Of a stretch of 64,000 nt of DNA, positions 55,037 through 64,000 are shown in pieces. A program made the position numbers and the translations under genes. The first letter of the stretch is position 1; each line of letters begins with the position of its first letter. The DNA comes from Collinsella sp. (GTDB lineage Bacteria > Actinomycetota > Coriobacteriia > Coriobacteriales > Coriobacteriaceae), in NCBI GenBank assembly GCA_031295385.1, contig JAUMOL010000004.1:1-64000 (forward strand), in the 5' to 3' direction. Below the pieces are notes generated by a model. The model searched no databases, was not told the DNA's origin, and saw nothing but the letters and a program-made list of their open reading frames with translations.

Positions 55037-56182
55037 ATGGCTTTCAATCAAACCGCAACGGCGCCGTCACACAAGATGCGTCGCTGCCTGCTTATGGCAT
55101 TCGCGCTCATCGCGCTCGCGCTCACCGCACTTCCCACGGCGTCGTTCGCCGGCACAGACACCGCAGGAAACGTACTTGCGACCGACAATGACGTCGATCC
55201 GTCTGGCGTCGAGGGTGACCTGTACTGGGCCGGCCAGGCCCTCAACTTGGACGATGCGTCCATTGACCGCGATATCATCGCCGCGGGCGATACCCTCTCT
55301 ATCCGCGACTGCACGGTGGGCGGCGCCGTCCGCTTGGCGGCGCGCACCATCGACATTGCCAAGACTACGGTTGATGGCAGCGTCACGGTCGTCGGTCAGC
55401 ACGTCGTACTCAATTCCGACAGCACCGCCAACTGTTTCTACGCGATAGGCGAGACGGTTGCCCTGCGCGGCTCCACCAAGTCGGCAGCGCTTGCGGGCGA
55501 CACGGTGACCATCGATGGCACCGTCGAGGGCGATGTCGAGGTTTGGGCCGACAAGCTCATCCTGGGCAAAAACGCCCACATCACCGGCACCGTGAACGCG
55601 CACGTCTCCGAGGACCCCGAGCGCGCCGCGGGAGCCGAGGTCGGCGCGCTCAAGATCGACCGCACCGAGAACGAGGATACTTCCACCGTTAACGATGTCA
55701 TCGGCGGTATCGTCGCCGCGGCACTCTCGACCTGCTTTGTCGCTCTGCTGCTCGAGCTCGTCTTCCCGCGTGCGACTGCCAGCGCCGCCGACATGCTCCA
55801 CCAGCACCCCACGCCCCTGTGGGTGAGCGGTCTTCTGGGTACGATTGCTATCGTCCCCGCCGTCCTACTGCTGATTATCTCTATCGCTGGTCTGTCGCTT
55901 GCCGGAGCCCTCTTGTGCGGCGTTATAGGCATCGCGTTGGTGTCGAGCGCATTTACGGGGTGCGCCATTGTCCGCATGGTCGGACACAACCAGAACCGCT
56001 ACGCCATGGCAGCCGTGGGCGGCATCGCCGCGGGCGCGCTTACGGCAATCCCCCTTGTAGGCGATTTCATCAGCGGCGTGGCCTTCGTCTTTACACTCGG
56101 CTACATCATCCAAACCATCTGGCGCAACGCCCGCCTCAAACCGCAGCAGCCGGCTAACACGCCGGGACTCCCCACCGCTTAG
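55037..56182 (+). CDS. Exported bactofilin-like protein with membrane domain
   Basis: The 381-residue protein has a signal peptide (1-38, ending TASFAG). A region of short beta-helix-like repeats follows (about 45-190, with SIDRDIIAAGDTLSIRD, VDGSVTVVGQHVVL and VEGDVEVWADKLILGKNAHI), as in polymer-forming bactofilins. Three or four membrane segments (225-365) close it. The combination suggests a membrane-bound scaffold on the outer face. The exact role is unknown. AAAAGGATCAACC precedes the ATG. Confidence 0.7.
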   Translation: MAFNQTATAPSHKMRRCLLMAFALIALALTALPTASFAGTDTAGNVLATDNDVDPSGVEGDLYWAGQALNLDDASIDRDIIAAGDTLSIRDCTVGGAVRLAARTIDIAKTTVDGSVTVVGQHVVLNSDSTANCFYAIGETVALRGSTKSAALAGDTVTIDGTVEGDVEVWADKLILGKNAHITGTVNAHVSEDPERAAGAEVGALKIDRTENEDTSTVNDVIGGIVAAALSTCFVALLLELVFPRATASAADMLHQHPTPLWVSGLLGTIAIVPAVLLLIISIAGLSLAGALLCGVIGIALVSSAFTGCAIVRMVGHNQNRYAMAAVGGIAAGALTAIPLVGDFISGVAFVFTLGYIIQTIWRNARLKPQQPANTPGLPTA

Positions 56183-56187
56183 CCGCC

Positions 56188-56218
56188 AACCACCACAAAG
56201 GTGCCAGGTTACTTTGCA
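56188..56218. repeat. Degraded palindromic element, relative of 15677-15709
   Basis: AACCACCACAAAGGTGCC matches the left half of the element at 15677; the right half has decayed (AGGTTACTTTGCATC). It lies six bases after the stop at 56182. Confidence 0.4.
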
Positions 56219-56228
56219 TCAACAAACG

Positions 56229-56272
56229 AAGCGGGGCATCCGATCGCGTCGACCGGGTGCCCCGCTTTTCTT
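56229..56272 (+). terminator. Terminator after the bactofilin-like gene
   Basis: AAGCGGGGCA pairs with TGCCCCGCTT, followed by TTCTTGG. Confidence 0.8.
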
Positions 56273-56379
56273 GGAGGGTTCTCTAGTAGCTTTTTCAAAA
56301 CCAATGATCATCAGGTCGGTAGGCCTGCGCGTCACTCGTTACGGAGGCAGTACGCCATTGAGCAAAAAAGGGGGGACAA

Positions 56380-58023
56380 TTATTTTTCACGGCGACCTCC
56401 TCCCCGCTTGATGACGAGCGCGACAACAATAGCCGCCACTCCTATGGCAGCCAAAACCGCCACCAGCACCAACGTTCTATCTCCCGTCGAGGGCATAAAG
56501 CCTCGACCCGCTTCTTTGCTTGGGGTGTTGAGCACCGACAGCTCAATCGAACCCGTCCCGGCATCGGCGGTATCAACCCGCAGAGAGCTTTCGGCCGACA
56601 CGGTCACCTTGGGCTTCGCGGCCGTCACCTGTTTAACGTCCAGGCCCTCGGCCGTAACCGTCACCGTGCGTTTGCCCTCAAAGGCGGTGTAGCCCTTGGG
56701 AGCCGCGACCTCCTCGACGGTGTAGACGCCCGCGTCCACACCGCTCAATTCCACATGGCCATCTGCGCCCGAGGTGACGTACGCATCGGTATCCGTCGAC
56801 CACGAGCCGTCGGTCGTTAGGATGCGCCCGCGGTCATCGATGATGCGCAGTTTGGCGCCCGCGAGCGGTTCATCGTCCGAGCTTGAGCGCTTGATCAGAC
56901 TGAGTCCCCAGGTGTAGGCCGTCGCATCGTCACTCGGCGTGCGGGTGAATCCGGCGTCGCCGGACTGGTCGGCGAGGGGAGAGCGCGGGTAACGCAGGAA
57001 GACCTCGTTGGGATTGCCCTTGGTAGCGCCTCGATTGCAGTTGGCCCCCAACGGCGCATTGTAGATAGCAACCACGCGGGCGCCCGCGGTAAAGGCGCCT
57101 GCCCCGCCGAGCACGGCGACCAGGTCGTCGGTGCGCACGGTGAAGGCATTGCCCTCGACCGAGACCTTGCACTGTGAAGTAATGTCTGTCCACCCTTTAG
57201 CCGGCGTCGAGCTGGCGTTGCCGCCCTCACATGCGACGGCGTCGAAGCCGCCGTCCGCGCCCGCCGCCACGTAAACATGCATGCTCGCGGCGACCTTGGA
57301 GGGATCGAGCCCCGCGCTCACGGTATCGACGAACCGCACCGTATAGGTGTCGTAGGCGGTAAGACCCGCCGGGACCGTGGCAGAGAGGCGCCAGTACAGG
57401 TCGTCGGCGACCGTGGCGTCGGCGGCCTTCTGCCAGGCGGCGGTGCTGTCCTCCAGCACGTGCTTGGCCACCTTGGGGCTCGCCGCCTTGGGCTTGACGG
57501 TGACGGCGCTGCCGCCGACCAGGGCCATGATCGGCGCGGTGCCGGCCTCGACCTGGGCGATGGCATCGTCGTCGGCGACGATGAGCCAGTAGCCGCAGGG
57601 CAGCTCGGCCGCCGTGCCCGCGTTAAGGGCCACAGAAGGGGTGTCGGATTTGCAAATTGCTCTGGCGAGTTTTATCGCCAGCGAGGTCGTCATATGCCCA
57701 TCGGCATTCAGCCACTCGGCAGCCTCTTGCGCCGTCGATGCCGAGCTATCAAACCCCGCATCATAAAGAACGGGAAGGACAGCCTGACGAGCTGCATCGC
57801 TCGCCCACGCCAAGTCCGTCGCGACCTTTTGATCGGAGCCGGCTTTATCGGTAACAGTTGCCGAAAAGAGCTGGTATGCATCGTATTGCGTCGCGACGTC
57901 GCCGCCAATCGTGATGGCTCCGGCATCGACAGCACGGGCCGTCTCGGGCGACGCTGCAAAAGCGAGGATAGTCGTCATGGCCACCATCATGACGGTCAAC
58001 AAGCGGCGGTGCAGTTTACTCAC
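56380..58023 (-). CDS. Sortase-anchored pilin-like protein (FimA/SpaA type)
   Basis: The 547-residue surface protein has a signal peptide (about 1-32), a region with the pilin-like VTVKPKAASPKVAKHV (near 180-195), an isopeptide-forming D2-type domain (WRLSATVPAGLTAYDTYTVRFVDT), and a SpaA/Cna-B domain (LAGAKLRIIDDRGRILTT to VEEVAAPKGYTAFEG). MPSTG (510-514), a membrane segment and a basic tail end it. GTG 58023 with GAGGTGG upstream is the start, overlapping the previous gene's stop by eight bases. It is GC-rich, unlike its partner. It probably polymerises with or anchors the large adhesin. Confidence 0.85.
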   Translation of the reverse strand: MSKLHRRLLTVMMVAMTTILAFAASPETARAVDAGAITIGGDVATQYDAYQLFSATVTDKAGSDQKVATDLAWASDAARQAVLPVLYDAGFDSSASTAQEAAEWLNADGHMTTSLAIKLARAICKSDTPSVALNAGTAAELPCGYWLIVADDDAIAQVEAGTAPIMALVGGSAVTVKPKAASPKVAKHVLEDSTAAWQKAADATVADDLYWRLSATVPAGLTAYDTYTVRFVDTVSAGLDPSKVAASMHVYVAAGADGGFDAVACEGGNASSTPAKGWTDITSQCKVSVEGNAFTVRTDDLVAVLGGAGAFTAGARVVAIYNAPLGANCNRGATKGNPNEVFLRYPRSPLADQSGDAGFTRTPSDDATAYTWGLSLIKRSSSDDEPLAGAKLRIIDDRGRILTTDGSWSTDTDAYVTSGADGHVELSGVDAGVYTVEEVAAPKGYTAFEGKRTVTVTAEGLDVKQVTAAKPKVTVSAESSLRVDTADAGTGSIELSVLNTPSKEAGRGFMPSTGDRTLVLVAVLAAIGVAAIVVALVIKRGGGRREK

Positions 58024-61000
58024 GGCGACCACCTCGATCCCGATCGCGATGGCGGCGAGCATGCATCCACGTCGCGGCGAAGCACAGCAACGAAGCGCCG
58101 GCCAGATACGTCATAGTCAAACCAGCCCCGCCCGCCTCAGGTAGCGTAGTCGAGTACTTGTTGGTAAAAGTCGGCGGAACTGTGGGGTCAGTACCGCCAT
58201 AGGTAACGGCTGTATCGAGCTTTCCCGTGCCTTTGGTCACCGTAACCGTGACCTCATACTCGGTTGTGTCGTAGGTAATGTGATTCTTGACGTTGTTCTC
58301 GTCGGCGCCCTCGGGAATGACCTCGGAGATAGTGTACTCATAGGTCCCCATCTCGGTGTAATCCAAGACAAAGTTAATATCACCATCCGCGCCATTCCTG
58401 ATGGTCTGGAGAACCCTACCGGTGTTCTTGTCCTTGAGCACAAACCCGAACTGGCCTTCTTGCAAGGTCGAGCCTTCGAGCGTCTTGGTGGCAGAAATCA
58501 CGGCCTGCCCACTATACGGTTCGTCAGAAACCATAATGGCAGTACTCGCCGTTGGGGTCTTGACGACGGCACACACCTGCTTCAATCTCTCTGCCTTAGC
58601 AAGGGCCTCTTTGTATTGCTGCTCGTCTTGCCCTTTCAACATAATCCATACGGGTTCGGAAATCGCAGTATAGCCCTCGGGCGCGGTGGTTTCTTTGAGA
58701 CAGTACAGCGTATAGGCCTTCATCTTATTGCCCTCAGACCCAAACGCTGCCTCACCATTGCTATTAGTCGTGGCCTTCTGAGGAGGCTCGGTCATGGCGC
58801 CGTCGACACCTGACTGCATAGCCTTATCCATATCGACCTCATAAAGCGTAAATTCGGCACCGGGCAACTTCTTTGTGATATCGCTCGCATCGACCTTGGT
58901 CACCGTGATACCGCCACCGCTACCGACAGCCGAACCATTCAGCTTTTGAATTTCCCAGTCCTTTGTATGGCCAATATCGCCCCCGAAAACGCCCTTAAGA
59001 GACGCTTTATTGGTCAGAGAAATATGCTCGCCCGTATTGCCAGCAGGAATAATCTCGTATTCAACCTTGAGATACTCCTCGTCGGGTACCGTAAGCGTCA
59101 TTTGTGTACAAGTCGAGCCCGATTGATCGGGAACGGCCTCGGCACCGACCCTATATTGATTCGAGCTAAGTAAACTCCAGCCCGTTCCATTGCGCTGGTA
59201 CACCTTGACCGAATCCGTCACCAGCGTGCACTTGGCATCCATGACATCGACAAGCTCAAGGGAGTCACTGCCACTCTTAAGGTTAACTGCCGATTCGTTA
59301 ACCAAGATGGTGTACTTGATACGGTTGCTGTTAGAGACTTGATCGCCGGTCTTTTGCAGTACGTTGTTCTTAATGGTGACGGTTCCACTACCGGAGCCGA
59401 ACGTCTTGCTCCCCGACTCGGCGCTGGCCGAGTTTTTGAGCGTAGTCGAGTTCGTAGAAGCGTTGAGCACGCTGCGCTTTATTGCCGTTTTATACGTAAG
59501 CTTGGCATAACCGGCATATTTACCGAGTGCCGTCGTGGGGATGGAGAAGGTAACTTCATTACCTGAAACATTCCCTTCAACACTCTGATTCGCCACTTCA
59601 CGTTCGGCTTCTTTACGCTCGTCATAGGGATTCGCATAAAGCGTATATGTGGCCGATCCGGGAACAAAGCTCATAGTTCCGTCAGCCGGCAAGGTATCCT
59701 TAATCGTTATGGGCTGATCGTCAAGCTTTCCAGCACCATAGAATTCATCAGCAGGAGTCTTATAGCGGTTGGCGCAAACCGTCCACGTCACAATCCAGGC
59801 ACCCTTTTCAGTTGAACCGGGCTCGACCTGCGACCAATCAAATTTGCCATCCCACGTATATCCATCCGATGATTTGTTAACATCAGGCGTCTTGGAGTTA
59901 TTGACAATGTAATACGGCTCTGACGAGTACTGCTTGAAGTCCTTTCCGGCAAATGGAAACTGCACGGCCGCCAGATTCCAGTACTGTCCGTCAAGGTTAT
60001 CAGTCACAGTCGTGTACACAACATCAATCTGGTATCCGTTGGCCCTGAGCTCTCTCATTACCGTCCCGGTGGCACGTAGCTGGATATTAAAGTTAATCTT
60101 GTTGCCTTTCGTTACCTCATCACGAGTGTAGAAATAATAATCTCCACTCGTACTGGTCCCCTCGGTGAGCGTTTTACCACCGATTTGAACGGCCAGCGAT
60201 TCGACTTTAAGGTGCTGCAGATACGTACTTTTGAACGTGTCTAGGATCTTAACTTGAGACACATCGACCGTCTCGGGAATCTTCACATGGGTGATCCAGG
60301 TGGCATTGCCGTTTTCATCATGCGACTCCAGCTCTTTGGTGATCAGCTGCTCGACAATGCCGCGCCTAAACGTTGCCGTGCTTGTCCCCGATGGCAGCGT
60401 CGTCTCCTCATGCTCGATCTTCGCCATATTTTGGACCGGCTCATACGAGTCTAGATTGTTCATCTTGGTGTGATAGACAATGCGATAGGGCTGGTACCTA
60501 TCTTCTTCAGACAGATTTGAAAACGTATAGCTAAACGTCGTGCCGGCAGAACCATCGAGATTGCCGTCGGCAATCTTATTCTCGCCGCGAAGCCCCTTAT
60601 AAACAACGTATTCACCCGTATAAGTCTGATTTTCATCCAGCGTGTCGGTGAATGTATAGCCATTCATGTCGGTTTTGATATCACCGTTGTTGAGCGTGAC
60701 CGTCCAGGTGATATCGGACGGCGTTCCGGTGCCATCGCTCTTGTTGATCATGTCATAGCGGAAATCATTTGCTGAACCTGGCTTTTCCAATCCACCTCTA
60801 CGGTCTCCGCCCCATGTCCAGCTGGCATTGTTTTTTGAATCGTCGAGTTGGTTAATCCAAACTTTGTTGCCCACGGATACATCCGGGTTCATCACTGAAT
60901 CATAGGTAATCGTATAAGTCCCTTTGGACAAATCCCCCAAATTCAGATTCGTAGTCTGTTTATTTATGGTTGGTTGTGGATTGAGTTCCCGATCGTTCAG

Positions 61001-61720
61001 CTTAAATGACCCAGGCACGAACGAGAAGTTACTGCCAAGCTCATCCGTGAGGCAGACATTGTGAGCATAGGAGGCAACCTCGAGTTTGAGAGTCCAAGTT
61101 ACTTTTCCCTCGCTGCCGGATTGAGAGAACTTTCCTTCCTTCGCTCCCGTCACATCGCCGTCTATGGTCGCAATGTCGATTTCGACTGTACCGGGAAACT
61201 TAACTTTTGTTGTATCGCCGGAGCCAACGTTCTCATTTGCCAGCTTGAATGAAAAATCAGCACCAACATGAACGTCGGATGGGTGTGTCTTAATCCATGA
61301 CTCTTTAAAAGTAAAAATCAGCTTATTGTTCTCACATCTCCAAGTACCGGCCTCTTGATTGGAATCATCCATAAGGCGGCCACCGGTATTGTCAAATGCT
61401 TTAATGCTGTCCGGGAGAGAGTACTCCGCAACGTTTCGCTCCGCACTCGGGCCATGATTTGCCTCGAACTTCGCACTAAATGAACCGTAGAGTGTGTTGG
61501 TCGAAAGCACGGCATTATCATCCAAAGGCGTTTTACGACCCTCATCGGTAAACAGCTCAACCCTAACGTCCGCCGTATTCTCATCAATCACAATCGGCGT
61601 TGGTGTGCTCACATCCTCGGCGCGCACGGGGGCTACACCGTGAAAAACGGCGGCGATGAGGCTAATTAAAATAAAGACCAGGGCCGCCATACCCAGCGAC
61701 CGTGAGCGGTGTGCGTCCAT
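58016..61720 (-). CDS. Large sortase-anchored adhesin with isopeptide domains
   Basis: The 1,234-residue protein has a signal peptide (1-34, ending VRAED) and a long stalk of repeated adhesin/isopeptide-type domains, several with paired WTVTL and FTDTLDE-like motifs. A SpaA-like domain (ITVTKVDASDITKKLPGAEFTLYEVD to KETTAPEGYTAISEP) and an FctA-like pilin linkage domain (ISATKTLEGSTLQEGQFGFVL to EYTISEV) follow. LPEAG (1193-1197), a membrane segment and a His/Arg tail end it. GC content is clearly lower than in neighbours over most of the gene, which suggests transfer. AAGGGACAACT precedes the ATG. No pilus-type class C sortase is in the window. Confidence 0.85.
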   Translation of the reverse strand: MDAHRSRSLGMAALVFILISLIAAVFHGVAPVRAEDVSTPTPIVIDENTADVRVELFTDEGRKTPLDDNAVLSTNTLYGSFSAKFEANHGPSAERNVAEYSLPDSIKAFDNTGGRLMDDSNQEAGTWRCENNKLIFTFKESWIKTHPSDVHVGADFSFKLANENVGSGDTTKVKFPGTVEIDIATIDGDVTGAKEGKFSQSGSEGKVTWTLKLEVASYAHNVCLTDELGSNFSFVPGSFKLNDRELNPQPTINKQTTNLNLGDLSKGTYTITYDSVMNPDVSVGNKVWINQLDDSKNNASWTWGGDRRGGLEKPGSANDFRYDMINKSDGTGTPSDITWTVTLNNGDIKTDMNGYTFTDTLDENQTYTGEYVVYKGLRGENKIADGNLDGSAGTTFSYTFSNLSEEDRYQPYRIVYHTKMNNLDSYEPVQNMAKIEHEETTLPSGTSTATFRRGIVEQLITKELESHDENGNATWITHVKIPETVDVSQVKILDTFKSTYLQHLKVESLAVQIGGKTLTEGTSTSGDYYFYTRDEVTKGNKINFNIQLRATGTVMRELRANGYQIDVVYTTVTDNLDGQYWNLAAVQFPFAGKDFKQYSSEPYYIVNNSKTPDVNKSSDGYTWDGKFDWSQVEPGSTEKGAWIVTWTVCANRYKTPADEFYGAGKLDDQPITIKDTLPADGTMSFVPGSATYTLYANPYDERKEAEREVANQSVEGNVSGNEVTFSIPTTALGKYAGYAKLTYKTAIKRSVLNASTNSTTLKNSASAESGSKTFGSGSGTVTIKNNVLQKTGDQVSNSNRIKYTILVNESAVNLKSGSDSLELVDVMDAKCTLVTDSVKVYQRNGTGWSLLSSNQYRVGAEAVPDQSGSTCTQMTLTVPDEEYLKVEYEIIPAGNTGEHISLTNKASLKGVFGGDIGHTKDWEIQKLNGSAVGSGGGITVTKVDASDITKKLPGAEFTLYEVDMDKAMQSGVDGAMTEPPQKATTNSNGEAAFGSEGNKMKAYTLYCLKETTAPEGYTAISEPVWIMLKGQDEQQYKEALAKAERLKQVCAVVKTPTASTAIMVSDEPYSGQAVISATKTLEGSTLQEGQFGFVLKDKNTGRVLQTIRNGADGDINFVLDYTEMGTYEYTISEVIPEGADENNVKNHITYDTTEYEVTVTVTKGTGKLDTAVTYGGTDPTVPPTFTNKYSTTLPEAGGAGLTMTYLAGASLLCFAATWMHARRHRDRDRGGRRE

Positions 61721-62052
61721 AGTTGTCCCTTAATTCCTACAACACAGTGTGGAATACGGCGAATCGTCGGATTGAACACAAACCCCAACATCTACGTGAA
61801 CCTACCTAGCACATTGCAAGAACCCATTGGGGGCAACTTCTAAGACGGTTCGTCTATGCCACATGCATAAAATACAATATAGATACCAGTCATGTAAACC
61901 GCAGGTAAAGAGGTATTTTAATTTAATACCAGTTGATATTTACCTGTTAACGGTTTTTTATCAAAGCGGTTATATCCTGTGGAATTATGTATATGTTTAA
62001 ACAACTTAACTTTGACCAGAAAGCCGATCGGAGGGGATAGCCGCCCCCACCG
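61721..62052. other. AT-rich noncoding region upstream of the adhesin operon
   Basis: No gene is seen. On the minus strand TTTACA and TGTATT spaced by 16 bases (about 61900-61873) could be the operon promoter. A GGTATT-TTAATTT-AATACC palindrome at 61912-61930 overlaps the upstream side and could be an operator. Confidence 0.35.
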
Positions 62053-62083
62053 TGGTGCAAGCGAACCTGTCCCCCTTGCACCA
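62053..62083. repeat. GGTGCAA palindrome with GGGGGACAGG core
   Basis: GGTGCAA (62054-62060) pairs with TTGCACC (62076-62082); the loop carries CCTGTCCCC on the plus strand. It resembles the units at 21523-21575. Confidence 0.55.
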
Positions 62084-62117
62084 AAAAGGGCGCCGACCAT
62101 CGCGGTCGACACCCTTT
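62083..62117 (-). terminator. Terminator of typA
   Basis: On the minus strand AAAGGGTGTCGACC pairs with GGTCGGCGCCCTTT, followed by TTGG. Confidence 0.8.
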
Positions 62118-62144
62118 CTCGTTAGACGCTATAAAGCCCAGCGC

Positions 62145-63983
<1,839 letters not shown>

Positions 63984-64000
63984 GTAGTTCCCCTATCTTC

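Overview
The window looks like a chromosomal segment of a Coriobacteriia bacterium, most likely a gut Collinsella or close relative. This is inferred from gene content, the GC-rich host genes, the many sortase-anchored surface proteins and the large number of intergenic palindromic repeats. No ribosomal RNA gene is present to confirm it. Most genes lie on the minus strand and most are ordinary housekeeping genes.

Layout. 1-147 holds the left end of an insertion sequence, with a transposase start running off the window. 196-3488 (minus) carries a biotin-ligase-like gene, a fused folP-folK gene with a large low-complexity insert, and a sirtuin. 3624-4442 is exodeoxyribonuclease III. 4589-7654 (minus) is a three-gene ECF vitamin transporter (T, fused A-A, S). 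7843-10432 (plus) is glmU and prs. 10521-12247 is a nuclease-like gene bracketed by two 201-202 bp inverted-repeat elements. 12363-15593 (plus) has pth and an NfnAB-type flavoprotein pair. 15720-22114 (minus) has a cytidylate-kinase-like gene, a polar amino acid ABC transporter, a YqeY protein, a PpiC-type foldase and a lone PTS IIA. 22267-25889 (minus) is purN-purM-purF. 26175-29452 has a membrane protein, a MoaE-like protein, a class B sortase and purE.

29743-36135 is a 2,130-residue cell-wall-anchored GH31 glycosidase with many accessory modules. 36136-37076 is a repeat-rich noncoding interval. 37077-41995 is carB-carA. 42278-47232 has an unknown membrane protein, an ABC exporter, a Nudix hydrolase and purD. 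47351-52035 (minus) is the classic rpsF-ssb-rpsR-rplI-dnaB-purA block. Two tRNA-Ser genes follow (52540-52769). A second nuclease-like gene at 52928-53935 is again bracketed by a pair of inverted palindromic repeats. 54240-56182 has a TRIC-family channel and a bactofilin-like membrane protein. 56380-61720 is a two-gene operon of sortase-anchored, pilin-like adhesins. 62145-63983 is typA/bipA.

Genes that work together: purN, purM, purF, purE, purD, purA and prs cover much of purine synthesis, scattered in five places. carAB feeds pyrimidine and arginine synthesis. The class B sortase could anchor any of the three surface proteins, whose sorting signals differ (IPNTG, MPSTG, LPEAG).

The most unusual signal is in the intergenic DNA. 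There are at least eight families of palindromic or inverted-repeat elements. Several abut or supply stop codons. Two different families bracket two divergent members of the same nuclease-like protein family, which suggests that nuclease plus flanking palindromes forms a mobile or selfish unit.
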